NCBI GenBank assembly: GCA_025667525.1
Contig: CM046875.1
Coordinates: forward strand, 438,042,617 to 438,106,616
DNA: 64,000 bases
From: Glebionis coronaria
Lineage: Eukaryota; Streptophyta; Magnoliopsida; Asterales; Asteraceae
Direction: 5' to 3'
The translations under genes and the position numbers were made by a program. Position 1 is the stretch's first letter; the number at the start of each line of letters is the position of its first letter. Shown here piece after piece: positions 40,687-51,773 of this stretch. The notes beneath the pieces were generated by a model. That model did no database searches and was not told the origin of the DNA. It worked only from the letters and a program-made list of their open reading frames with translations.

Positions 40687-43600
40687 TGATGTAGGTTTTT
40701 CGTACACGTTTTAGGAAAAACGCGTATGAGTGGCAAGTATTAAGTTATACGCTTTAGGAAAAACGTAAAACCGAATAAATGCGGGTTCGTTCTTGAAGGA
40801 GGTGTGTGTATTAATGTGCCAATATATAAAATAACAATGTTTGGATTAGTGACGTTTTTGGTTTAAAGAGAGAAAAAGTAAAGACGAGCTAAGACTACGA
40901 TTAAACTACGACGTTGACGTAAAACGCGAACGTAAATACGTAAAACGCGACTAAATTAAAAATTAAACCTAAAAATTAATTAAAAGATTAAACTAAGTCT
41001 AAAATAATATAAATAAGAATAAAAATCCAACAAATATATTTTAAAACCTTTTATTAATTAAATATTCAATTTTTAATGCTAATTAAAGCCCTAAAATTAA
41101 ATATAATTAACAAAATGTCCAAAATATTAATTTATTGAACTAATAACTAACTTATATTATTTAAAGACTAAAAAGTATTTTTCTTAAATTTTAAAAACTA
41201 TTTTCCTATTTTTTAATCACTTAAAAACTATTTTTAAACTAAAATAATGATAAAAAATAATAAAATAATGCCAAAATTAATTTGATAATTTTAAAAATCC
41301 TAAATTACACTAATGAACAGTAGAAAAATGACAAAGTTCGAAAAATGTAAAAATTTGCACTAAAAGACAAAACTGATTAATAATTAAACCCTAATTAAAC
41401 TAATTTAATTATAAAAAATGATTAAAAAGTGAACAGTGAAATATTTTTAAACTAAAAATCTTAAAACACTTTTCTAAATATAAGAAAAATTTTAAATCTG
41501 AAAAATATTACTTTTTTACACTAAATGACAAAAATAGCCTAATTAAAAGTAATTAAAAATGCAATTAAATGTAAAAAATAGAAAATGAACAGTAATTAGA
41601 AAATAAATTATACTGAAAAATCAGAAATTAAAAAAGAAATATAATGGAAAAAGAATCAAAGTCTAAAACCTATTTTTGTTCACTAAAGACAAAAAAAAAA
41701 CAAAACTGTGATAGTGACACTTGGAGTGTTTCTGTCTTTTAGCTAAGCAGGGGAAACACAAATGCTAGCAGTGGGAACCTTGTTCCCACTGACTGAACAA
41801 AAAACGGGTCTGGTGCTTTTGGAGCTTAGGAAAGCTCTTACTATGATTCTTCTTGGACAATGAGGCACCCCCACGACCAGTTGGGTTGTGGGGAGTCTAT
41901 AAGAGCAATAAAAAGAACAAGCAACACACAGAAATCACAACTAAAGGGCCAATAAAGTTACTGTTTAAGCTAATGATGTTACTGTGAACAGTGAACTGAA
42001 CTTTTGTGCACAAATGATGAATTTTAAAAGCTCCAAACTTGCATTCAAGCTATCCAATTAGCATACAACTTATAATAAGGGATAATTTCATATATACCCA
42101 ATAAAACTTCATAAATTACATATATCCCCATAATACAAGTTTTTGATGCATAATGTACAATACTATTAAAGCATGTTTTGGGGATATATGTAAATATGGA
42201 TGTTTTGTTGGGGATATATGTAAATGCCCCTTATAATAAACCCTAGATTGGCATATCTCCTAACTTTTTGCAAGATTCCAAGCTTAGATTGCACAAAAAT
42301 ATGCAGAAAAATGGCTTAACTGATTTACTTCCTATTTTCTACAAACTAACATGCAATTCCTAACAAAACCTTATCAAATTGAAACCAAAGAACTGAGACA
42401 TCCTACAACTACCAAAGTGAGCATGATTGACCAACATTAACCAACTTGTGTATCACCAAAATCAGTTTAAACCCTAGTCCCAAATACCCATTAAAATTCA
42501 GTAACTAAAAATTTTCAAACAAATTCTAATCCAAAGCCAACAAAACTGATTTCTCCTATCTAAACATGCATGTGAGACAGAAAGAAACAGGTTTGAGCAT
42601 AATAAACACCACAAAAACAGATAATTCCCAAAATCATATAAATTTTTACACAGAACACATAAGCACCCAAAAATCAATGTCAATAGGGTTCAAGCCAATA
42701 CCTAAGGGCTGATGCCTTCTATTGGGCCATTTGTGAGCTCATGAGAGTGTGTAGAGATCCCCTGCTGAGGTTCAACAACTGAACCAGGGGTGTGCAAATA
42801 TCTTCAAACCAAAAGAATGAAGTGGAAGGAAATGGGATGAGGAAAGACCTTGTTTCACTTGTAACCTGCACAAAACAAATAAACAAAGGAAGTGAACTGA
42901 TAACAAAAGCAAATAAGCTAATAAGCTAGCTTATTGATTAAGCTACTTATGGCTTATTGCCTAAATAAAAAAAATACTTGAAAATGAATTTTACTTGAAA
43001 CCTTTTTAACTAATCAGAAAACTTGAAATCCTTCTTAACCAACTGAAATAAACAAACCTCAATCATCAAACCAAACTAATGGCTTCCACTTTCACTTTCA
43101 CCATTAATTGGGTTTGAGTATTTGAACTTTCTGAAAAAACGTTTTATAGATGAAATCTTTTAAACCAAATGAATTTTTTAATAAACTTGCAATAAAAATG
43201 AGTATCTGAATTATAAGAACAACAATTAAGGAACTCAGTCATGTGCACAAAGATAAAATTTCATTGTCATTACTTTTTTAAAAATAATACACAAAAACTG
43301 GAACAAGAAAATATGGTCACATGTCGACCATATTTATACAAATGCTAAGAAGTCTCTAGAATACAATGTGAAATCAGAAACCCTAGCAGCTACTTTTCCA
43401 AGTTTGCCCTTGGTCAAAGAAATTCAAAAATTGTCAAAGAATCCCATGTGATCTTGTAATGTTGTCCAGCTATTATGAAATGATCTGAGGCGTCTATCCA
43501 TGCTTTGGGACCAAGTTTTGGCCCTAAGTCGTTGATTTGCTGCCAAGATGCCTTTGTTGCCATTTTTGAACAAGCAGGGGACTTTGGGGGGGGGGGGGGG

Positions 43601-44466
43601 GCATTGAGTCACGGGTTGGAGAAGTTTGGTGGTGGGATTTGATGATAATGGTGTTAATTAGGATTCTGGATGGTTAATCTCAAAACCTATTTGATTTAAT
43701 CAACATGCGGATTAGGGTTTATAAGGATGAACAGTGGTGTTTTAATCCATGTTTAGGGAAGAGATTAGTTTGAATTTGTGTTTCCCCCACTTTAATAATT
43801 AAACATGTTTAATAAAAAATGGGTTCAAAAAGGGTAGTGACTGGGTAGTATAAAGATTTGGACTGGTTCGTTTCATGAAAGTGGACTGGCAGGGGTTGTA
43901 TAGTGGGTGGGGGTGACGTGTCAAGAGGGGAGTGGTGGGTTTAAGAATGCTGTCTGGCCACAAATACCCCTCCATGTTTTTTTTTTCTTTTCATTTCCTT
44001 CTTTAATCAGCCAAATATGGTTTTCCCTTTATAACAAGTTTCATGTACTTGTCAAATTTGGCACCATGATTTGGTAAACTTTTCACCAAGGATCAAAAGT
44101 GTACAAAAGGCATTCTTCAAGGGCCAATCATGCACATGTCTTCAAATATCAAGGATATATCTTGCACAAATGAATAGTGGAGGGTCATTTGTGACAAGTC
44201 TTCATAAGTTGAGGGACCAGAGTTGCCAATTCTTCAAACTTCAAGGGCATTTTTGGAAAATTCATACTTGGGCCCGGTTTCTTGTGCGGCTTCGTTTCCC
44301 GTGTTTGTTTTTGCTTGATTCCTTTGATCATTTGGTGATTTCACGATATCCGTACCTAAAATACACAATGAACAAACACAAGCACATATATGGGTATTTT
44401 GATGATATTTTAAGCGTTTTAAGCCCGATTTGGACGATGAGGCTATGTATAAATACAGTCTCATCA
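40687..44466 (-). repeat. 5' LTR of gypsy-2
   Basis: Matches 30510-34125 except for a 161-bp difference explained by a MITE plus its TSD at 42070-42239, about 45 substitutions and small indels. The G run here is 16 long (43586-43601). TATA-like sequence lies at 43331-43338. Confidence 0.95.
42079..42230. mobile_element. Small Mutator-type MITE in one LTR
   Basis: 152 bp. The left end reads GGGATAATTTCATATATACCC-like sequence, and the reverse complement of the right end is GGGGCATTTACATATATCCC. A 9-bp duplication ttataataa lies at 42070-42078 and 42231-42239. The other LTR has the empty site (one ttataataa, near 31890), which proves insertion after gypsy-2 arrived. Confidence 0.85.
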
Positions 44467-44471
44467 AGTAT

Positions 44472-45829
44472 ATAGTTTTAATATTTACAATTTCAACTTT
44501 CAAAAATTAACCTTAGGGTATCAAACTTTCCAATATTTATTCTTATATTTTTAACTTTCACAAAATTACACATTTGGCCCAAAGGTTAAATAGTTTCAAA
44601 TATGACAGTTTTGGTCCCTATACCTCTAAAAATCACAAAACAACATCAAAAATATACAAAATGATCTAGGATTTTATAAAAAGTTTCAAAACACCTTTAT
44701 AATCATAATAACAACATTCTCCATATTATAGCCTTTGAAACGGATTTTAAGTCATTATTTCATGTAAATTACAAAACTAGAGTTTTAAGACATCTTTAGC
44801 TTATAACTTTAATTTCTTTTGGGTTATCTTTCTAAAATTATTTTGGCATTATAACAAGTCTAAGAATTCATTATAACAAGATCAAATCTTGGTTAACATA
44901 GAGATTACCCAAGTAGCTCCAAAATGGCTCCCTATGAACACAACTTGCTATCAAAGCTTCAATGGCTTCTTTCTAGACCTGGTATCTGGTCTTCTAAGAG
45001 TCCTAGAATGTATATAGAAGTAGAAATGAATAATGGGTAGGAGATACTTAAGAAACAAGGTGTAAGTCTTCAAGGTATGTAGTTCGCCCCTATTTATAGC
45101 ACTTCCAACCCTTAGGCTCCAAGTATTGTTCTAAAACGTGTAACAAGGATAGCTTAGTGACTAAGGATAGCTAGTGAAGGTTTATGCAAGTTTGTAGAGT
45201 CTAGGATGAAAATATCTTGAACTTGTGGCTAGAATTCTACACGGCATGCTCTTGATAAGAATGAGGATGTGAAATCTACAATAAGGTGATGCACCTACTT
45301 GTTGTCAGATGGAAAATATCCTAAAACATCCTAAATATCTTATCTAAGGTTTAAATTTGGGAGGGAAAGTGTTTAAATAGGTTTTTGGAGGGAAAATGTA
45401 AAACCGGGTCTAAAATTAGGGCTTGTAACTTATACTTTGTATTTTTGTGATTAGGGACTTAGGAATGTGATTAGCGATGATTAAGGTTTAATTAGGATTT
45501 ATACATTGTAATTAAGAAGTTTGAATATTTGGTTTGAAGTTTAACATAGGTTTGATGTGATTTTGGGAAGTAAACTTATGTAGATTAGGGTTTCTAATGA
45601 TCTAGGTTTAAATCTTAGTAAGAATCCTTATTTTCCATTTAGCTACGGATGTAAACTTAATTTAGGTGATAGACATTGTGTTTTAAGTGTCCAGTGAGTT
45701 CCTACACTTGGTTTGATAGGTTATTATAAGTAAACATGTCTAAAGAGTAAAAATACCTATTTTGACCTAATTTAAAAATCATGCATTTAAATCTTGTACC
45801 TTGTGCTTAAGGATACTTTTACATTGTCT
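44472..45829. other. Old repeat-like sequence left of the copia element
   Basis: No gene found. A CCTATTTATAGCAC TATA-like motif is near 45090. Together with 60158-61859 it was one continuous stretch before the copia insertion. It may be part of a decayed LTR element, but I could not define its left boundary. Confidence 0.4.
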
Positions 45830-45834
45830 TAATC

Positions 45835-46135
45835 TGTTGGAAATACGTTTTTACGTATTTAGAAAGTCTCGGTCACTCCAACAATGTAGTTATAGGCTCG
45901 TAGTTAAGTTAAGTGTCATTTATTACATAGCCCGACCCATGAGCATGTTCATGGGCCGGAAGCCCAAGTCCTTTAAGGACTTGGGGTATTTAAACCTCTT
46001 TCCACCATGGAAAGAGGTGTTGGTTGTTTTATTCTTTCATTTCAATATATGTGTTTTCTTTCATTTCTCTCTCTAACTCTCTCTCTCTAGAAAAACATCA
46101 ACCCCCTTGCTTCACAAGATTATCATTGTTCTACA
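45835..46135 (+). repeat. 5' LTR of the copia element
   Basis: Starts TGTTGGAAATACG and ends GTTCTACA. It contains three inverted repeats around a TATA-like motif (separate entry). Any frame across it is not a gene. Confidence 0.95.
45936..46018 (+). promoter_or_regulatory. Palindrome cluster and TATA motif of the copia LTR
   Basis: Palindrome 1 is at 45936-45955 (perfect CCCATGAACATGTTCATGGG in the 3' LTR at 59953-59972, one mismatch here). Palindrome 2 is CCAAGTCCTT/AAGGACTTGG around one T (45964-45984). A GTATTTAAAC TATA-like box follows at 45986-45995. Hairpin 3 is ACCTCTTTCC/GGAAAGAGGT with a 5-base loop (45994-46018). It probably holds the promoter and the RNA 5' end. Confidence 0.65.
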
Positions 46136-46137
46136 AT

Positions 46138-46150
46138 TGGTATCAAGAGC
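46138..46150 (+). other. Primer binding site, tRNA-iMet type
   Basis: TGGTATCAAGAGC begins two bases after the 5' LTR. It matches the usual copia PBS TGGTATCAGAGC apart from one extra A. Confidence 0.85.
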
Positions 46151-46379
46151 ATGGGATGAGATAAAGATTTGTTTTTGTGTTGAGTATTGTTCTCTTAACA
46201 ATTCGTAGAAGTACAAGTTGGTTTTTGTGCCGAAATCTTCAATTTTTTTTGGTTTGATCGTAGTATTAGGTAGTGTAACATAGGGATTTGTGCTTCAACG
46301 TGTTTTTGGTATCTTGTTTTTCATAAAAACATCAGTTTTCTTGGATCAAAAGTGCAAAAAAGGCTGTGTTCTTCATTCC

Positions 46380-46850
46380 GAAATTCTAGCAGAAACATCC
46401 ATCAGAAAGTACAAATTGTACTTTGGCTTCCATCGCAATAACCTTACCATCGGAAAAGGTTTGGTTTCTACATTGCGATCGTTGGATTTTTATCACTTAT
46501 TCCGATCTGAATCATTCCGATAGCTATTGCGATCTGAGATTCCGACGGGTATAAGGAAGGTTTGTTAAGTCGTTACTCTGCTTAAATTTTGTCAGCCACT
46601 TTGCGATCTGAATCATTCCGATAGATATTGCGATCTGAAGCATTCCGATAGACATTGCATTGCGATCTAGGCATTCCGATACCATCATCATTGCTACAAG
46701 GTTACATTGCGATCTAAAGCATTACGATCTGAGTTAATTCCGATAGCACTTTGCGATCTGAATCATTTCGATTGCTTTGCATTACGATCTAGCCATTCCG
46801 ATAGTAAGACTTTCCGATCTAGGTATTCCGACAGAACGAACATTGCGACA
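46380..46850 (+). repeat. Short repeats in the copia leader (GCGATCTGAA...CATTCCGATAG)
   Basis: Around ten irregular copies of TTGCGATCTGAATCATTCCGATAG-like sequence lie between the PBS and Gag. They carry no coding frame. They could form RNA structure in the packaging or leader region, which is inference. The rest of the leader, 46151-46379 and 46851-47031, shows nothing. Confidence 0.75.
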
Positions 46851-47031
46851 GAACTTGTTTTAGATACTTAGTGGATTTTCTTCTATTCGGCATTTAATTT
46901 AGTAATTTGGAAAAGTTCAAAAGCTAACACTACAACAAGATAACAATATCTTTTAGTTAACAACACAAAAAACTCATAACTTTATTTCATTGTTCGATCA
47001 TCTTTGATAATCTTATTCAAGGGATCACAAA

Positions 47032-48939
47032 ATGAATTCACATTCATTTATGCCAACTATGACTTCACTCACCGATATATCGATCATTTCGGGTACCGAT
47101 ACTCGCCCGCCTTTGCTCATCAAAGATTTATTTGAATCATGGCAAAGTCGAATGAGAACATACATCATGGGCAAACAAAGTGGTCGACTTATGCTAGAAT
47201 CAATTGACAAAGGTCCATTAGATTGGGGAGAGGTTACCGTCAACAATGTGACAAGGCCAAGGCAGTATCATGAGTTAACCGATGCCAACAAACTCATTGC
47301 AGATGCCGATGAAAGGGTTGTTCAGACAATTCTTCAAGCCCTTCCACCCGATATCTTCAGAATGGTGAGTGAACATAAAGTGGCCAAGGATCTTTGGGAT
47401 CGACTTGCGGTTTTGCTACAAGGGACATCTCTCACTAAGCAAGAACGAGAATGTCAATTATATGATTTGTTTGATAGATTCCAATACATTCCAGGGGAGA
47501 CTCTTCATGATTTTTACTGGCGTTTTACCACTCTGATGAATGACATGAATGTCTATAATCTAAGGATTGAACAATTTCAGTTAAACACCAAGTTTTTGAA
47601 CACACTACCCCCTGAATGGAGTCAATATGTGACGGATGTCAAAATGATTCGTGATCTACACAAGTCCAACTTAGATCAACTCTATGCTTTCTTACAACAA
47701 CATGAGAAGCATGTGATCCAAAACCGAATCTCTCAAGGACCCTATCATGAACCAATGGTATTGGCAAATCATCCTACAATGTCATATCACAACTCTCAGC
47801 TTGCTTTAGGACACAAATCTTCATATCAACCTGTGTATCAAACACCAAGCTTTCCACAGTACTCGATTCTGCCACCGCCACCAACATCTTATCACCAACC
47901 AGCAACATCATCATCACAAGGAGATTCACACCCATCACCTTATGCTTCACACCAGTATTCACCGTATCAACCTCCCACCAACCCTGTTAGTACCTATCCA
48001 CAACTCGAGGCTCCTCAACATCATTACATACATCAAGAAAGTGTTCCAACCAATCAGTTTGTTGCTCAACCAGCATCAGCATTATACTGTGAAGATGACA
48101 TCCCTGTCCCTGAATTTAAACAAGGAGATAGCCCTACTGAAATCCTAGCTCTGTTGTCTGCATTTTTAAGTCAAACTTTGAACAAAAGAGGTTACCGAGG
48201 TTCAGCACCAACTAACAATCAGTTAAGGAACTCGTCTAACTCTCGACAACAGGCAACAATTCAGGACGGCAGGGTCATGGTGCAACCACTTCAAGGGAGA
48301 TCAAATTCGTCTACTGCTGGTGCACGTTCATCCAATACTACTGCAACAAGGGCTAACAGCACTGGTAAAATGAAGGTGGTTATTTGCTACAACTGCAAAG
48401 GGGAAGGGCACATGGCCCGAGAATGCAAGCAGCCTAAGAGGAGAAGGGACGACACATGGTTTAAGGAGAAGATTTACCTGGTGAATGCTCAAGCCCAAGG
48501 TCGTGAGCTTGATGAAGAAGAATTGGCATTCCTTGCAGATCCAGGAGTAGCGGAAACTGATCGTCTCACAACAGTCATCACCAACAATGCTGCTTATCAA
48601 TGTGATGATTTGGATGCATATGACTCGGATTGTGATGATTTTAACACCGCCAAAGCAGCTCTTATGGCAAATCTTTCACTCTATGGGACTGATACCATTG
48701 CTGAGGTACCAAATACTGCTACAGATATTAGCATTGTACCTTATCAAGTTGAGCAAATGTCTGAGTATTCAGAAGAGCCTCCGGTGGTTAGTAATTCAAT
48801 CGATGAGACAAACAATGATAGCAATAACATTGCAAGTCCTCAGATTTTGAGTGAACCACAACCAGGAGCTCCTATGACTATTAATTCGTCTGCTCAACTG
48901 ATTTGGTTATGGTCCCTGCATCTTTGCTTAGCCAAATGA
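47032..48939 (+). CDS. Gag of the copia element (N-terminal part)
   Basis: 635 codons from an ATG at 47032. Residues about 30-230 form the copia gag domain ([26 protein letters not shown]). A Pro/Ser/Gln-rich middle follows, then a CCHC zinc knuckle [17 protein letters not shown] at about 452-468. The last roughly 15 residues after NSSAQ are out of frame: the coiled-coil continuation lies in the frame that opens at 48903. A frameshift near 48890-48900 therefore truncates Gag. Similar Gag proteins are common in Asteraceae genomes as I recall them. Confidence 0.85.
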   Translation: MNSHSFMPTMTSLTDISIISGTDTRPPLLIKDLFESWQSRMRTYIMGKQSGRLMLESIDKGPLDWGEVTVNNVTRPRQYHELTDANKLIADADERVVQTILQALPPDIFRMVSEHKVAKDLWDRLAVLLQGTSLTKQERECQLYDLFDRFQYIPGETLHDFYWRFTTLMNDMNVYNLRIEQFQLNTKFLNTLPPEWSQYVTDVKMIRDLHKSNLDQLYAFLQQHEKHVIQNRISQGPYHEPMVLANHPTMSYHNSQLALGHKSSYQPVYQTPSFPQYSILPPPPTSYHQPATSSSQGDSHPSPYASHQYSPYQPPTNPVSTYPQLEAPQHHYIHQESVPTNQFVAQPASALYCEDDIPVPEFKQGDSPTEILALLSAFLSQTLNKRGYRGSAPTNNQLRNSSNSRQQATIQDGRVMVQPLQGRSNSSTAGARSSNTTATRANSTGKMKVVICYNCKGEGHMARECKQPKRRRDDTWFKEKIYLVNAQAQGRELDEEELAFLADPGVAETDRLTTVITNNAAYQCDDLDAYDSDCDDFNTAKAALMANLSLYGTDTIAEVPNTATDISIVPYQVEQMSEYSEEPPVVSNSIDETNNDSNNIASPQILSEPQPGAPMTINSSAQLIWLWSLHLCLAK

Positions 48940-49823
48940 ATAATGCAGTCCTTGAAACCCTTAATGCTAATCAGACTTTATCTGCTAAGCTTGCTTTGCA
49001 TAAGGACAAGGTTAAAACCTTGGAAATAACTCCTGTGTCCACTACCTTAACCAATCCTGAATTTGATAGGTTTAGGAAAGTTCAAATGGACAATCTGCTT
49101 GAAATTGAAAGTTTAAGAGCAAATCTTTCGAATGAGCTTAAAGAAAAAGAGTCAGTCGTTACAAATTTTCAACAACTTCAAACGGATTTTGAAATTCTTG
49201 AGTCCAAACAGCTTGAAATGGAAATTAAGACGTCTAACAGAATAAAAGAAACCGAACTTAAACTTTTAAAACAATATGCTGCTTCACATCTAGTACACTT
49301 ATTTCATGCATCATTTAAAGAATTCAACCTATCGCGTCTCATAGACTTACCACCTAACCCGGGTTATGCAAAGCAAGCACTTAACCACAACCCACGATTG
49401 TATGACGCAACAAAGTTAGGTTTGGTATTAGATCTGATAGTATTCTCAAGTGATTCCATGACACCATATGATGAAAAGCAGTTAAAATTACTTTCGACAT
49501 ATCCTGAATATGATTATGCTTCAATGAATGCAAAAAATGCCACAATAGATCTTAGAATTCGTTTTAATATGAAAAAGAGAACTCTCCAAACATCCACTTT
49601 CATGCCGACTAGAGAATGCCTTAGTATAATTCCTACACTTGTCAACTCGGACAAACCAAAGGAAATTCCTAAGAATCTTCCCCCGGTTAGTACGGTAAAG
49701 CTCAGCATTGAAGAGATTGGGCAATACCTTACCGATTTTGACAAGGTCATCTTGGAATGTACGACTTCAAACGGCTCAAACCGCTGGAGAATGGGCATTC
49801 GAACACATGAAATCGGTGTTTGA
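48903..49823 (+). pseudogene. Gag extension of the copia element, frame-shifted part 1
   Basis: 306 codons in a different frame from the preceding Gag, opened only by a TTG. It is rich in Glu, Lys and Leu heptads at residues 10-125 (coiled coil), followed by a segment with TYPEYDYASMNAKNATIDLR. It ends in a stretch that shifts frame near 49760-49790 into the next segment. I treat it as the middle part of one disrupted Gag-type protein. Confidence 0.65.
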
Positions 49824-51465
49824 AGAAGCGATCGTTCCGTTTGTGAACCATATTAAACAAGGAGTCTATGATCTAGCGTGTAATTTAAGTTTTGAAATTG
49901 GTGAAGTTCAAAAAGTTTCCAATAAAATGGATGATGCTTATGAACAACACTTAATTGAAAAGGAAAAGATCTTATCAGAATATGACCGCTTTTTAGAACA
50001 TATGGTGTCTCTTGAAGTGATGCAAGTTGTTACTATTCAATATACTCATGAAATTTCATCTACTGTGAATATTTGTGATGATGTGCATAAATCTGTGAAT
50101 ACTAATGAACATGTGAATACTGTAGAAAATCATTCTTGTCATGAATCCAACGCTGAATTTTTAAAGCTTCAAGATTCATATAATACACTTTCAAAAAGTT
50201 TTAACGAGCTTCAACAACATTCTATATCTCTTGAAATTGAGAATCAATCTAAAAATGAAACTCTTTCAAAACTAAATGATGGTGGAAACTCCGTTGAGAC
50301 AAGTGATAAGATGATTCAGATGGTTCAAAATTTAGAAGAAGAGATGATGAGACTTAAGAGAGAATTAGTAGAAACAAAAACGGAACTAGAGGCTGCAGAG
50401 GCTAACAATCATGTCCTAGAAACTAGAATTAATTCTATACTAGGAGAGCGTGAACAAGTACGGCAGGGAGACTCACAAATTTCTGGTTCAATAGAAGAAC
50501 ACCTCGCGTTTAATGCGACAGAGCGAAAGTCTTTAATTGACAAACTGAACAAGAAATGTGAGGAAACCTCTGACCTAAAAATTCAGCTCATAGACAAAAA
50601 CATGGTTTTGGCCGAGTTAAAGGAGACACTTCTTCTCACCCGACAAGAAGTTGTTAATCACTTAGCTAGCAATTCTGCACCGTCCTCTAGTGCTCCAACA
50701 ACCAAGTCAGTAGTGCTTTATAAGAACCCGCTTCATAAGAAAAACCCGGTTACCTACGATGACTATATGAGGAATGCAACTAAGCACGTAGATCTGGTTA
50801 GGGATATTTTAGATGATTTGTATGCGCTAGATCCCTCAAGCAGTTACTACTACACAGCTCATGAATATATTAAGCGTGTTCAATATTGCTTAGCATATTT
50901 GCAATATATAGGAAAACCGGATTCTGCACTACTAACTAATCGACCCATTGCTGTAACTCCATTCAACAAGACCCCAGGAGCAAAACCATCACTGGCACCA
51001 TCAAGTAAGGCACCTTTAAAATCTGTAACTAATGTTCCCTTGGCTTCTACAGGAGTAACTGTGTCCACTAAGGCTAAAGGATCTCGAGGAAAGAAAGATA
51101 GGATCAAGCCTTCCACTAATAGGACTGAGAAGAAGAAAGTAGAAGTGCACCCTAGGAATGTTATTTCAGTTTTAAATAAAAAGAATCATGTAGCTAAGAC
51201 AAAAGGTCCTCTTTATGAGTGGAAACCTAAGCAAAATGTGAATTCTAATGCGAAATGTTGGAATTGTAATGAATGCATGTTTTCTCAGCATCATGATTTA
51301 TGCCTTGTTGATCACGTGAATGAAATGCATGCTATTAAGAACAATCTTGAATGGACTCCAACAGGGAAGAAATTTACCCAAGTTGGGTGGCAATGGAAAC
51401 CCACTGGTAGGACCTTTACTGCAAATGGAACTAAGTGCCCTTTAACTAGGATCACATCCACGTAA
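49708..51465 (+). pseudogene. Gag extension of the copia element, frame-shifted part 2
   Basis: 585 codons. The first about 25 overlap the previous segment out of frame. From EWAFEHMKSVF onward it continues that protein. A strong coiled coil lies near residues 155-330 (NLEEEMMRLKRELVETKTEL). A lysine-rich tail holds a Cys/His cluster (CWNCNECMF, HHDLCLVDH) near 515-535. It stops at TAA 51463-51465; the same frame reopens to 51770, so this is a nonsense mutation. Confidence 0.65.
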
Positions 51466-51773
51466 GTTAGGTCTAAGAGTCCTTTAAATAGGAACACTAG
51501 CACTAAGAAATGGAAAAAGCGCCCTTTAACTAGGTCTGCCTCCACTACTGTGCCTACCAGTGGTAATGTCCCCAGTCAAAAAGTACCTCAGAATACTAGA
51601 CAACTAGAATCTAAGCCAACCACTAGCAAGAAAATCTGGAAACCTAAAATTTCGTCTGATAGCAAATCTAAGATAACTGTATATGTACCTGCTAACTCAG
51701 AAGAACAATTAGAATCCGATACATCGTCTGTGTTTGGTAAAATTTTCAGGTCGTCCAAATTATTCTTTGGTAT
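51466..51773 (+). pseudogene. Remnant linking Gag extension and protease of the copia element
   Basis: It continues in the frame of the previous segment as a Lys/Ser/Thr-rich linker, then runs out of frame at about 51770. There the protease motif [10 protein letters not shown] begins in another frame. So one nonsense codon and one frameshift lie within 310 bases. Confidence 0.6.

Larger units (their letters stand above)
30510..44466 (-). mobile_element. Complete but pol-less Ty3/gypsy element (gypsy-2)
   Basis: A 14.0-kb element with LTRs of 3616 and 3780 bp, a PBS, a PPT and TSD agtat (30505-30509 and 44467-44471). It encodes Gag, a protease-type domain and an acidic region but no RT, RNase H or integrase. 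By eye the LTRs differ at about 45 substitutions (roughly 1.2%), older than the Athila element. Its Gag and protease regions and its PBS are related to the Athila-type element, so trans-mobilisation by such an element is plausible. Confidence 0.93.

Noticed and set aside
33730..44475. 120-134 aa frames in the gypsy-2 LTRs
   Set aside because: Same reason: duplicated only because LTRs are copies, and no recognisable protein.
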